A stretch of DNA of 64,000 bases from Lacisediminihabitans sp046156175 (GTDB lineage: Bacteria; Actinomycetota; Actinomycetes; Actinomycetales; Microbacteriaceae), in contig NZ_JAYLVL010000002.1 in NCBI RefSeq assembly GCF_046156175.1, positions 62,001 through 126,000 of the forward strand, given 5' to 3'. The translations under genes and the position numbers were made by a program. Below are positions 8,645 through 17,132 of the stretch, in pieces. Below the pieces are notes generated by a model. That model was not told the origin of the DNA. It saw only the letters and a list, made by a program, of their open reading frames with translations, and did no database searches. Within the stretch, counting starts at the first letter, position 1, and every line of letters starts with the position of its first letter.

Positions 8645-9274
8645 TCAGTCGAGTGAACCGGCGCGCCAGAGCCTGGCGCAGGAGACGAACTCCGTTGCCG
8701 TCTGCGAGAGACGGAGGGCACGGGTGGTGAGTTCGGATGCTCGCTCCGGCGAGGTGGCGTCGGAGTCGTCCGCAACGCTGGTGGCACCCAGCGCGGTGAT
8801 GCGACAGAAGGCCGCGGCGCGGTCGAGGGCCACGCCGAAGTCGCCCTGGAAGAGACCACGCAGAATCTGGTCGGCGAGCGCGATGATCTCCGCGGGGCCG
8901 GTGGGAGCGGTCGCGCCGGCGACGACGGGATCGATGGTGGTCGCGATCTCGGTGCCCCGCTGGAACAGGTAGGCGATGCCCTCGGCATCCTGCCGCACGA
9001 GAGCACGCATGAGGTAGATGCGCCAGAGCGCTCCGGGCAGGCTGCGCGGGCTCGCGCGCGCCCAGAGTTCGGCGACGGCGTCGATACCGTGCTCATCGGT
9101 GAAGGCCACGAGCCGGTCGACGACCCCCTGGTCCGAGCTCTGCCGCACGCGACTCAGCAGCGCGCCCGCGGTCTCGTGGGCGACGCGACTGATCTGGGCT
9201 GGGTCTTCCCCACCAACGAAACTCTCGAACTTGGCGCCCGAGAACTGTGTCGGCTTGTGGAACTCGTCGGTCAT
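8645..9274 (-). CDS. conserved actinobacterial protein of unknown function
   Basis: A 209-residue, soluble, largely helical, alanine-rich protein starting MTDEFHKPTQFSGAKFESF. ATG 9274 is preferred over an upstream extension that runs into a basic, non-conserved sequence. No catalytic motif is visible. Similar proteins in related genomes are sometimes labelled DNA-directed RNA polymerase subunit, which nothing in this sequence supports. It sits alone between the sigK region and tRNA-Lys, with the dispersed palindrome just beyond its stop. Confidence 0.7.
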   Translation of the reverse strand: MTDEFHKPTQFSGAKFESFVGGEDPAQISRVAHETAGALLSRVRQSSDQGVVDRLVAFTDEHGIDAVAELWARASPRSLPGALWRIYLMRALVRQDAEGIAYLFQRGTEIATTIDPVVAGATAPTGPAEIIALADQILRGLFQGDFGVALDRAAAFCRITALGATSVADDSDATSPERASELTTRALRLSQTATEFVSCARLWRAGSLD

Positions 9275-9353
9275 CCGATAAAGCCTAAGCGAGCGGATGC
9301 CGCACTGGCCTCTCGTTCGCCGGTCGCGCAATCCACGCTAGATTTAACGGCAG

Positions 9354-9426
9354 GGGCCTCTAGCTCAGTTGGTAGAGCATCGGACTTTTAATCCGTGGGT
9401 CGTCGGTTCGAGCCCGACGGGGCCCA
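9354..9426 (+). tRNA. tRNA-Lys (anticodon TTT)
   Basis: A 73-nt cloverleaf. The acceptor is GGGCCTC paired with GGGGCCC (one G-U), the D-arm GCTC/GAGC, and the anticodon loop CTTTTAA with anticodon TTT at 9387-9389 or thereabouts. The T-arm is GTCGG-TTCGAGC-CCGAC and the discriminator base is A. CCA is not encoded. Confidence 0.97.
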
Positions 9427-9571
9427 CTCCTGGCTGCTGTGTTTCGGCGGAGATGTCACGAGGGAGACCAGTCAGCATGCCACCCATCGATCGAACAGCG
9501 ATTCGTCGCCGGGAGCGGCACGGCGCTGAAGGCCCAGCGATCGGCGCCGTCGCACGGGATGGGCGGCAGCG

Positions 9572-10795
9572 ATGATCCTCAGCTTCGGTCTCGTCCTGGT
9601 CGCCGCCATCCTCATCTCCGGCCTCGCCCACCGCACCGTGTTGTCGACCGCGGTGGTGTTCCTGTTCGCCGGGTTCCTGCTCGGCGACGGCATGGCCAAT
9701 GTCATCACGCTCAAAGCCGGCGACCCGCAGGTCACCCAGATCGCCCAGATCGCGCTGTTCGTGGTGCTGTTCACCGACGGCCAGCATCTGGCGGTGCGCG
9801 ACCTGGCCCGGGCCTGGCGCCTGCCCGGGCGAGCGCTCCTTCTCGGGATGCCCCTCACATTCCTCATCACCACCGTGCTCGGAGTCACGCTTCTCGGGTT
9901 GCCGCTTCTCGAAGCGCTGCTGATCTCGGCCGTGCTCGCCCCCACCGATCCTGTCTTCGCCTCGGCGATAGTCGGACGCACCGAGATCCCCGCACGCATC
10001 CGCGGACTTCTCAACGTCGAATCCGGGCTCAATGACGGGCTCGCACTGCCCGTAGTGCTCGTACTGGTGGCTGCGGTCGGAGGACCCACCGTCGAACCGC
10101 TCGTGCTCGCTCTGGAGCTCGTGGGTGGAATCGCCCTCGGGGTCGTCGTGCCTCTACTCGTTTCCCTTCTGCTGCGCATCCGATTCCTCACCACGACTCC
10201 GCTGTACGCCTCTCTCGCGCCTGTCGCGATCGCGATCATCATCTACGGTGTCGCGGACGCCACCGGCGCGAATCTCTATCTGGCAGCCTTCTCTGCAGGC
10301 ATAACCATCGCCAGCGCAGCTCCGGCTCTGAGGGACGCCTTCAGGGAGTACGGCGAGTTCATCGCGGAAAACGTCAAGCTGGTCGCCATCTTCGTCTTCG
10401 GTGCTCTCATCACTCCGAGTGTGCTCGGGGACGTGTCGCTGGCCGGCTATCTCTTCGCGCTGCTCACCCTGGTCGTCGCAAGGCCCATCGCGGTCGAGCT
10501 GGCGCTGATCGGCAGCAAGCTGCCCTGGCAGGAAAGAGCGACCGCCGCCTGGTTCGGCCCCAAAGGATTCGCGTCCGTGCTGTACGGCCTGCTGGTGCTG
10601 GACAGCGGAAACCCGGATTCCGAGCACCTCTTTCACCTCATCGTTGTGGCGATCTCACTCTCGATCGTCGCCCACTCGTCAACCGACGTTCCGATCGCCA
10701 GCTATTTCGGTCGGGTCACCACGGCGCAACACAAGACCTCCACCGAGCCCGGCTCTCCCTCGATCGCGCCCTCCGAGCCCCGGCAATCCGACTAG
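9572..10795 (+). CDS. Na+(K+)/H+ antiporter, NhaP/CPA1 type
   Basis: A 407-residue integral membrane protein with about twelve hydrophobic segments, beginning ILSFGLVLVAAILISGLAHR. The CPA1 core motif APTDPVFASAIVG carries the family aspartate pair region, and LNVESGLNDGLALP is the second conserved helix with the ion-binding Asp. It exchanges monovalent cations for protons across the cytoplasmic membrane. The C-terminus is a short Ser/Pro-rich tail with no TrkA_C domain. Monocistronic. Confidence 0.9.
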   Translation: MILSFGLVLVAAILISGLAHRTVLSTAVVFLFAGFLLGDGMANVITLKAGDPQVTQIAQIALFVVLFTDGQHLAVRDLARAWRLPGRALLLGMPLTFLITTVLGVTLLGLPLLEALLISAVLAPTDPVFASAIVGRTEIPARIRGLLNVESGLNDGLALPVVLVLVAAVGGPTVEPLVLALELVGGIALGVVVPLLVSLLLRIRFLTTTPLYASLAPVAIAIIIYGVADATGANLYLAAFSAGITIASAAPALRDAFREYGEFIAENVKLVAIFVFGALITPSVLGDVSLAGYLFALLTLVVARPIAVELALIGSKLPWQERATAAWFGPKGFASVLYGLLVLDSGNPDSEHLFHLIVVAISLSIVAHSSTDVPIASYFGRVTTAQHKTSTEPGSPSIAPSEPRQSD

Positions 10796-10863
10796 GCCCA
10801 CCCCGGCCTCTGCCCGCCCGCTCCTCGTCCGCGTCCATTTCACGGGCCTGCGAGACTTGAGTC

Positions 10864-11517
10864 ATGCATGACATGGCTCGCTTTCGCGATGCCGCGGTCT
10901 CGTGGGCGGCCGCGGGTGCCGACGCGGATGCCGCAGCCGGGATCGCTCGCGGGCTCGCCGGGCGCGTTGCAACGGTCGTGCTCGTCGAAGGACAGAGTGA
11001 CGCCGCAGCGGTCGACACCTTTGCGAAACGCCTGGGTCGGGACGTCGAACTCGAGCACATCAGCATCGTGCCGGTCGGAGGCGCCACCTCCGTTCGCCGG
11101 TTCCTCGAACCGTTCGGCCCGGCGGGGCTGGATCTGCGGCTCTCCGGGCTCGTGGATGCCGCGGAGGAGCGCTTCTTCCGCCAGGCGGTGCAGGGCTCAG
11201 ACCGTCATCCGGAACTCACCCGGGGCGAGATGGAGCAGCTCGGCTTCTTCGTCTGTGTACCCGACCTCGAGTTCGAGCTGATTCGCGCGATCGGCACCGA
11301 ACGCACGATCGAGGTGATCTCAGAAGAGGGGGATGCGAGAGCGCTGCATCGCTTCCGGAACCAGCCGGCGCAGCGCGGACGAGCCCTGGAGCAGCAACTG
11401 CACCGCTTCATGGGGACCACCAGTGGCCGGAAGTCCCGGTACGCGATCGCGCTGGCGTCCGCCATCGACGTCTCGCGCATGCCCCGTCCGATCGGGGCAC
11501 TTCTCTCGTTCGTGTGA
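10864..11517 (+). CDS. solo TOPRIM-domain protein
   Basis: A 217-residue protein. VVLVEGQSDAAAV at about residues 38-50 is the TOPRIM glutamate motif seen in OLD-family nucleases and primases, and LRLSGLVDAAEERFF would supply the acidic D-x-D-like part. There is no ATPase domain, so this is a stand-alone TOPRIM protein (TOPRIM nucleotidyl transferase/hydrolase family). The function is unknown, possibly nucleic-acid cleavage or a nucleotide-linked reaction. The ribosome site is weak. Confidence 0.75.
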   Translation: MHDMARFRDAAVSWAAAGADADAAAGIARGLAGRVATVVLVEGQSDAAAVDTFAKRLGRDVELEHISIVPVGGATSVRRFLEPFGPAGLDLRLSGLVDAAEERFFRQAVQGSDRHPELTRGEMEQLGFFVCVPDLEFELIRAIGTERTIEVISEEGDARALHRFRNQPAQRGRALEQQLHRFMGTTSGRKSRYAIALASAIDVSRMPRPIGALLSFV

Positions 11518-11557
11518 GCGGGGGCTCACGCTCGCCGGGATCGCCGGGATCCCCCGG

Positions 11558-12169
11558 TCAGGCGAGCGTTCTCTCAAGGGTCGCGCCGATACCCAGTTCG
11601 TCGCGCAACCGGATGAGGGCTTCACGTAACCGGGACTTGAGCGTGCCGACCGGGATCTGCAGGCGGGCTGCCAGCTCTGGACCGCTCAGCCCCTCGAAGT
11701 AGGTCATCGAGATCGCATCGCGCTGGATGACGGTGAGTCGGGCCATCGCGATCGACACCCGCGCAGACTCGACCGAGAGTTCTCCCGCCTCGGACACCGG
11801 GTCGAAGTTCACTTCGCGGTCGCGCACTCCGATGCGCAGGTCGCGGTCCCGGCTGGCCTGCGTCGCGCGAACGCGGTCAACGGCACGGCCATGGGCCATC
11901 ATCATGATCCAGCTCACCGCGGAACCCCGTGACACATCGAATCGGGATGCCGACCGCCACACCTCGAAGAAGACGTCCTGCGTGACCTCCTGGGAGAGTC
12001 CGTCATCCACCAGTGTGCGTCGGATCAGGCCGTGAACGCGAGGAGCCATCGCATCGTAGAGGTCGCGGAATGCCGCGTGATCTCCCGCTGCGACTCTGCC
12101 GAGGAGATCATTGGACACCGTGCGCGCCAATGACGCCGATTCGCTGTCGGCTGTCGGTTGAATCGTCAT
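11558..12169 (-). CDS. second SigK-type ECF sigma factor
   Basis: A 203-residue ECF sigma factor starting at ATG 12169 (MTIQPTADSE), with AGAGGA 8 nt upstream. Region 2 shows GLSQEVTQDVFFEVWRSASRF and MMAHGRAVDRVRATQ. Region 4 shows LTVIQRDAISMTYFEGLSGPELA and IPVGTLKSRLREALIRLRDELG. It is clearly paralogous to the sigma factor at 7543-8097, but no anti-sigma gene is next to it. Its own promoter region has a SigK-like -35/-10 pair, so it may be autoregulated or governed by the RskA encoded 4 kb away. Confidence 0.9.
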   Translation of the reverse strand: MTIQPTADSESASLARTVSNDLLGRVAAGDHAAFRDLYDAMAPRVHGLIRRTLVDDGLSQEVTQDVFFEVWRSASRFDVSRGSAVSWIMMMAHGRAVDRVRATQASRDRDLRIGVRDREVNFDPVSEAGELSVESARVSIAMARLTVIQRDAISMTYFEGLSGPELAARLQIPVGTLKSRLREALIRLRDELGIGATLERTLA

Positions 12170-12223
12170 GCGTCGCATCCTCTTGGCAGGTTGATCGGGA
12201 GGCTGACGGTCTCTGGGGCAGCG

Positions 12224-12252
12224 ATTCGAAGCTACGGGGCACAACCGGATCG
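12224..12252 (-). promoter_or_regulatory. putative SigK-type promoter of the second sigma gene
   Basis: On the minus strand CGATCC (12252-12247) is followed after 17 nt by TCGAAT (12229-12224), matching 10 of 12 positions of the mycobacterial SigK consensus as I remember it (CCATCC-N17-CCGAAT). The -10 lies 55 bp before the ATG. Confidence 0.45.
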
Positions 12253-12368
12253 CGAGGGGCCTTGACAATAGCCTCATGTTTATGCAGTCCCGCGGAGCCC
12301 AGCGAATCATTGACATATTCGGCTCCGCCTCAACATCACATTTCGCTACACGATTGGGTGAGATCGTT

Positions 12369-13808
12369 TCAGGCCTGCAGAACGGTGATCCGGTCTTTGC
12401 CTGCCTTCTTCGACTCATACATCGCAGAGTCGGCTGTAGCGATGAGGTCGGCGCCCGAAATGGGATGGCCTGCACGGGGTCGATAGACGGCCACCCCGAT
12501 ACTCACCGTCAGTGTCTGTTCAGCGGGCAGACGGTCGTCGGGAGTGCGGACCGCGACGCGCAATCGCTCGGCAACCGCCGAGCCCTCCGCTTGGTCCGAG
12601 TCTGCGCAGACGATAAGGAACTCGTCGCCACCCAGCCGACCGACGACATCGTCCTGTCGCACGGCTGCGACCAGCCGGTCGGCCACCACGCGCAGAATGA
12701 CGTCCCCCCTGCTGTGGCCCAGGGAGTCGTTTATCGCCTTGAACCCATCGAGGTCGAGGAAGATCACGGTGACCGGGCCTCCGTGGCGGTGAGCTGCCGC
12801 GAGGGTCGGCGCCAGGCACTCCTCGAGAAGACGCCGGTTGGCTAGTCCGGTGAGTGGATCGTGGAGCGCGAGGTGATGGAGTTCGTCGTGCAGCCGGATC
12901 CGGCTGAGCACCAACATCGCCTGCCAGGCGAGAGTGCCCATCAACAGAGCCCCGGAATCGTCGATCGCACGCTCACGGCCGAAGTAACAGACCAGCACGC
13001 CCACCACGATTCCTTCCGCGATCAAGGGCACCGCCCAGAGCGCATCCACCCGCGCCGCGGCCATCGCGTGCCCCGTCGAGGGGTAGCGCGCAAGCGCCTC
13101 ATCGATATTCTTGAGAACGACAATCTGTGAGCTGTCACAGGCGTCACGCTCGGGACGTGGGTCGGGGGATTCCGTGATGCTCACCGGTTGGGAGCCACCG
13201 GCTCGCTCGAACCCTCCCGACTGGTCGAGGAGTAAAAGCGCGACATCCGGGGCTGCGAACGCGTGACGCGCCACGGCGACGAAGGCCTCAGCGAGCGCAC
13301 CGACCGTCGTCGTCGCATCGAATGCGGCCGAGGCCTCCTGGATGATGCGAACGCGGGACTCCGACAGCTCTGCAGCACGCTGGGCCGAGAGCAGCTGTCG
13401 CTCGTAGTCCTGTCGGGATGTCGAGTCGAAGACGGCGGTCCTGATGAAGATCGGTGCACCGGACGCATCCGTCGCGACGATGGAATTCACCAGCACTGAC
13501 AGCTCCGAGCCATCGGGCCGCACGAGGATGAGCGCGACCTGGTGGATCTCGTTCGCGAGTCGCAGCACCGGCAGATAGCGCGTTTCGAAGAACAGCTGAC
13601 TCGCGGGAGAAAGCAGCTGTCGGAAAGTCGTGCCGATGAGGGCCTCGCGAGACGTAGCCATCCACGCCGCGAAAGTCTGATTGACGCTAACGATCACGCC
13701 GTCCATCGTCGTCGAAAGTAGGCCGCACGGAGCAGCGTCGTAGAGCACCTCCGGCGATTCCTCGATCGGCGGCGTCTCTGCGGCGCCCGCCCGCCCCAGT
13801 GCGCTCAT
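12369..13808 (-). CDS. PAS-GAF-GGDEF diguanylate cyclase
   Basis: A 479-residue soluble sensor enzyme making c-di-GMP from two GTP. A PAS domain spans about residues 18-140 (LYDAAPCGLLSTTMDGVIVSV), a short coiled linker follows, and a GAF-like domain spans about 155-300. The GGDEF domain is at the C-terminus with an intact active site GRLGGDEFLIV. RQDD ends exactly five residues before GGDEF, giving a complete RxxD inhibitory site for product feedback. The start overlaps the stop of the RsbQ-like hydrolase gene (ATGA), so the two are co-translated. By analogy with RsbQ-RsbP the PAS domain may receive a ligand made or carried by that hydrolase. Confidence 0.95.
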   Translation of the reverse strand: MSALGRAGAAETPPIEESPEVLYDAAPCGLLSTTMDGVIVSVNQTFAAWMATSREALIGTTFRQLLSPASQLFFETRYLPVLRLANEIHQVALILVRPDGSELSVLVNSIVATDASGAPIFIRTAVFDSTSRQDYERQLLSAQRAAELSESRVRIIQEASAAFDATTTVGALAEAFVAVARHAFAAPDVALLLLDQSGGFERAGGSQPVSITESPDPRPERDACDSSQIVVLKNIDEALARYPSTGHAMAAARVDALWAVPLIAEGIVVGVLVCYFGRERAIDDSGALLMGTLAWQAMLVLSRIRLHDELHHLALHDPLTGLANRRLLEECLAPTLAAAHRHGGPVTVIFLDLDGFKAINDSLGHSRGDVILRVVADRLVAAVRQDDVVGRLGGDEFLIVCADSDQAEGSAVAERLRVAVRTPDDRLPAEQTLTVSIGVAVYRPRAGHPISGADLIATADSAMYESKKAGKDRITVLQA

Positions 13809-14623
13809 CCGATGAAGTCGAGAATTCGACGCGCGAGTTGAGCCGGGTCTGAGAGATTGGGGCAGTGGCCGCTTGATGTGAGCATCACCAACTGACTCCC
13901 GCTGATCTGCTCATGGACATACCGACCGACAGGGGCCGGGGCGATCACGTCCTCCCTGCTTTGAAGTACAAGGGTGGGAACAGACACCCTGGCGAGGTCC
14001 CGACGATTGTCTGAGAGGAACGTCACCCTCGCAAAATGCCTGGCGATCGTCGGGTCGGTGGTGCAGAAGTTCTCGGTGAGTTCCCGACCCAATTCTGGTC
14101 GATCGGAATTCCCCATCATGAGAGGCGCGATCGTTGCGGACCACCCCAGATAGTTGGAGTCGAGGGTGTCGAGAAGGGAATCGATGTCTGCCCGGGCAAA
14201 GCCGCCACGGTAATCGGCGTCGTCGATATAGCGAGCCGAAGGTCCGACCAACACCAGAGCGCCGAAGCAAGAACTGTCGCGATTGGCCGCGAGAATGCCG
14301 ACCATCGCGCTGACCGAATGTCCGACGAAGACCGCCTGCGTCAGACCGAGGGCGTCGATTATCTCGAGAACATCCTGCGCGTAGCCATCCAGCGAATCGT
14401 ATTTTCCGTGATCGTAGGCGGCGAGATTCGACCCTCCCGCACCCACGTGATCGAACAGCACCACCCGATAGTCCCGCTCGAAGAAGGGGACCATATGGCG
14501 CCAGACTTCCTGGCTGCAGCCGAATCCGTGAGAAAAGACGATCGGACGACCGTTCGGGTTGCCCAAGACGCGCACGTTGTTACGAACCAGCGGATCGCCG
14601 AGGGCTTCTGCGGAGGGGATCAT
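13805..14623 (-). CDS. RsbQ-like alpha/beta hydrolase
   Basis: A 272-residue alpha/beta hydrolase of the RsbQ/KAI2/D14 group, from ATG 14623 (ten further codons up to 14653 are open). The nucleophile elbow is GHSVSAMVG, the oxyanion/loop segment SHGFGCSQEVW, and the end SSGHCPNLSDP carries the catalytic His, all as in Bacillus RsbQ. RsbQ there delivers a small hydrophobic signal to the PAS domain of the phosphatase RsbP. Here the overlapping downstream gene encodes a PAS-GAF-GGDEF protein instead, suggesting a hydrolase-fed c-di-GMP switch. The ligand is unknown. Confidence 0.9.
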   Translation of the reverse strand: MIPSAEALGDPLVRNNVRVLGNPNGRPIVFSHGFGCSQEVWRHMVPFFERDYRVVLFDHVGAGGSNLAAYDHGKYDSLDGYAQDVLEIIDALGLTQAVFVGHSVSAMVGILAANRDSSCFGALVLVGPSARYIDDADYRGGFARADIDSLLDTLDSNYLGWSATIAPLMMGNSDRPELGRELTENFCTTDPTIARHFARVTFLSDNRRDLARVSVPTLVLQSREDVIAPAPVGRYVHEQISGSQLVMLTSSGHCPNLSDPAQLARRILDFIG

Positions 14624-14868
14624 GACAGCTCTCGGGTCGCGGGTAGCGAGCAAATACGATACATCGCCACGTTCCGGACGAATTGGGCGAATGCCGTCTT
14701 CCGCCGGGCCAGAGCCTGCACGCGGTTCGTCGCCACTGGAGAAGCTGGATACGTCGGAGTTGCGCGCGAGTTTATCTTACCGGCGACGACCATGGGGGGC
14801 GTTGACAAACTCGCGTGACGACGGGGAGGGTTGCCTCACAGCCATCGGTCGCGCAGAGGAGGAGTCGG

Positions 14869-15678
14869 GTGAGCATTCAGCCCTCGGCGGTCCCGCTCGG
14901 CGAATCCGAGCTATCGGAAGCCATCGCCCGGGGGGAGATCGTCGCGCACTTCCAGCCTCAAGTCGACCTGAGGACGGGGGACATCGTTGCCGTCGAAACT
15001 CTCAGTCGCTGGGAACATCCGCACCGCGGTGTCATCGGCCCCGGAGAGTTCATCCCCCTCGCGGAACGAACCGGACTGATCCACCGCATGGGCGCGCACA
15101 TGATCGAACAGGGTTGTCGGGTCGCCGCTGGCTGGATCGGCCGGGGGCGCCCAGTCGAAGTGTCGATCAATGTCTCGGCGACGCAACTCTCGACCCCGCT
15201 TTTCTTCGCGGATGTCATCTCGAGCCTCGAGCGCACGTGCCTTCTTCCCGGTCTCCTCACCCTGGAGATCACCGAATCACAGGCGATCACGGACATCCGC
15301 CCGGTGCGCGATCACCTCGGCCAATTGCGGGATCGAGGCGTGGGGATCTCGATCGATGATTTCGGCACCGGATACTCCTCGATCGAGCGATTGCTCCGGC
15401 TCGGTGCAACCGAACTGAAACTCGATCGCACCTTAATTCAGGCACGCAGTGATTCCACACTCGCCCTCGTTGCCGCCGTCGTCTCGCTCGTTCACGAGCG
15501 CGGTATTCGCGTCGTAGCCGAGGGCGTCGAGACCGCAGACCACCTGGAACAGACGCGTCGACTGGGATGCGATCGCGCGCAGGGCTTTCTCTTCGCACCG
15601 CCCACGACAAGCACCCGTCTCGAGCAGGTGTTCTCTGCGAACCGTCCCGCCGACTGGATTGCCTCAGAAAGCCTCTAG
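14869..15678 (+). CDS. EAL-domain c-di-GMP phosphodiesterase
   Basis: A 269-residue stand-alone EAL protein. The start is GTG 14869 because AGGAGG lies 6 nt upstream; an in-frame GTG 54 bp earlier lacks a site. The catalytic set looks complete: ETLSRW (in place of EALxRW) with the metal-binding Glu, INVSATQ, LEITES, IDDFGTGYSS, the Lys in LKLDR, AEGVET and the final Q in RAQGF. It hydrolyses c-di-GMP to pGpG. It is divergent from the RsbQ/GGDEF pair, so synthesis and breakdown enzymes face each other across one 245-bp promoter region. Confidence 0.93.
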   Translation: MSIQPSAVPLGESELSEAIARGEIVAHFQPQVDLRTGDIVAVETLSRWEHPHRGVIGPGEFIPLAERTGLIHRMGAHMIEQGCRVAAGWIGRGRPVEVSINVSATQLSTPLFFADVISSLERTCLLPGLLTLEITESQAITDIRPVRDHLGQLRDRGVGISIDDFGTGYSSIERLLRLGATELKLDRTLIQARSDSTLALVAAVVSLVHERGIRVVAEGVETADHLEQTRRLGCDRAQGFLFAPPTTSTRLEQVFSANRPADWIASESL

Positions 15679-15947
15679 AAGGTGCTACCGATGTCGCCGC
15701 CGAGCTCGACATCAGTGGAATCGATTCGCGCTTCCTCCGCAGACTCGCCCCCGACATCGAGCCGCGTCCACAACACCGGCATTCCGGGCGAGAACAGGAT
15801 CTCGACACCGCTGCCCGACTTGAGCGGCGGGATAGTCACGTAGCCCCCGCCCGCCTTGATGGCTTCGAGGATCCGTGATTTGAGCGCGGTAACGGGATCG
15901 GGGAGGAAGTAGTCTCGCCCATCGACGGTAAGGCGGTTCACTATCAC
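15675..15947 (-). CDS. small conserved hypothetical protein
   Basis: A 90-residue protein starting at GTG 15947 (VIVNRLTVDGRDYFLP), supported by GAGGAAA just upstream; a longer frame to 16043 is basic and unlikely to be translated. It is predicted soluble, with a central KAGGGYVTIPPLKSGSGVEILFS region and an acidic C-terminus. The function is not recognised. It converges with the EAL gene with a 4-bp overlap and is divergent from the DUF7882-like gene. Confidence 0.6.
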   Translation of the reverse strand: MIVNRLTVDGRDYFLPDPVTALKSRILEAIKAGGGYVTIPPLKSGSGVEILFSPGMPVLWTRLDVGGESAEEARIDSTDVELGGDIGSTF

Positions 15948-16086
15948 TGGTTTCCTCAGCTCGGGAACGATCGCGTCGGTCGGTCGACCGCGGTCCAAGG
16001 GTACGCCCGTTGATCGCGCCTTCCGACGGCGACTATCCTGCAACCAGCAGGGAATCGCCTGTCGTCACAGACCGCAAGGGGGCACC

Positions 16087-16404
16087 GTGGGCGTTCTCTA
16101 CTACGGCGACAGCGAATTCGAACTCGATGATCGACTCCTCACTCACCTGCAGATCGTCATCAGCACCAAATTGCGGCGGGGCGAGAATTTCTTCCTCTCG
16201 TGGATTCAGCCGATGGAGCGGGGCAGCGGGCGTCACGCGATCTGGATTGACAACGGCATCCGCATCCATTTCTTCTTCAGTGGATCCCGGCCCGCAGGCG
16301 TGAACCGCGCCTGGGTCGAATCGCTGATGCTCGCGGCAGGCAGGCCATCCGGCCTTCAACTCGGTGATGAGGCGGAGCCGCGCGGCGAAGCTAGCGACAA
16401 GTAG
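16087..16404 (+). CDS. DUF7882-like small actinobacterial protein
   Basis: A 105-residue protein beginning MGVLYYGDSEFELDDRLL, followed by HLQIVISTKLRRGENFFLSW, IWIDNGIRIHFFFSGSRPAG and NRAWVESLMLAA. This pattern is shared by a family abundant in Microbacteriaceae, often mislabelled ATP-dependent DNA ligase; no ligase motif is present. The role is unknown. Confidence 0.7.
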   Translation: MGVLYYGDSEFELDDRLLTHLQIVISTKLRRGENFFLSWIQPMERGSGRHAIWIDNGIRIHFFFSGSRPAGVNRAWVESLMLAAGRPSGLQLGDEAEPRGEASDK

Positions 16405-16472
16405 GGATCCGTCACGCTACGCTCTTTTCCACGGCGACCAAGATCGCTTCCCCCTAGGAATGGCGGACATCG

Positions 16473-17087
16473 GTGAAGCAACTCTTCGGGCTCCTGCGGT
16501 TGGTGGCTGGGCTCGCGATCCTCGCCGCCATTGTCGGTCAGTTCGCGTACAGCGCTGAGCGCACCACGATCAACCCGGTCAACTTCTTCGGCTACTTCAC
16601 TATTCAGAGCAACATCATCACGATGGTCGCCTTCCTCGCCTCGGCGTATTTCCTCTTGAGCCGCAAGAAGCAGCCGAGCTGGGTGATCTCCCTGCGGGCC
16701 ATCGCGACGACGATCATCGTGATCGTGGGGATCGTCTACAACACGCTGCTCGCCGGTGCCTCGCTTGCCGGCTCGTTCGACCTCCGGTGGTCGAGCAATA
16801 TCCTGCACATCATCATCCCCATCTACGCGCTGGTGGACTGGGTGTTCTTCGCCGACCGAAAGAGACTGCCGTACAACCGACTGTGGATCGTGCTGATCTA
16901 TCCGGTCGTCTGGCTCGTCGTCATCCTGATCCGCGGTGCCACCGACGGCTGGGTGCCCTATCCGTTCCTCGACCCGGCGACCGGCTACGCGTCTGTTGCC
17001 GCGTATTGCGTCGCGATCTCGGTCTTCACAGTTCTCTTCGGACTCGTGGTGTTCGCGCTCAGCCGGGTGCGCATCCTCAAGCCGTAG
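16473..17087 (+). CDS. Pr6Pr family membrane protein
   Basis: A 204-residue protein with six predicted membrane helices and short loops. The segments FFGYFTIQSNIITMVAF, YNTLLAG, HIIIPIYALVDWVFF and YPVVWLVVILIRG are the conserved blocks of the Pr6Pr (FAR-17a/AIG1-like) group. The biochemical role in bacteria is unknown. Monocistronic, convergent with the VIT1 gene. Confidence 0.8.
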   Translation: MKQLFGLLRLVAGLAILAAIVGQFAYSAERTTINPVNFFGYFTIQSNIITMVAFLASAYFLLSRKKQPSWVISLRAIATTIIVIVGIVYNTLLAGASLAGSFDLRWSSNILHIIIPIYALVDWVFFADRKRLPYNRLWIVLIYPVVWLVVILIRGATDGWVPYPFLDPATGYASVAAYCVAISVFTVLFGLVVFALSRVRILKP

Positions 17088-17132
17088 GCGCATTCCCGAG
17101 ACCCGCGGAGAGAATCTGTCCGCGGTGCACTG

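Noticed and set aside
8148..8972. Plus-strand open frame across the sigK upstream region
   Set aside because: Runs through the palindromic element and antisense into the 8645-9274 gene; Arg/Ser-rich with no initiation signal.
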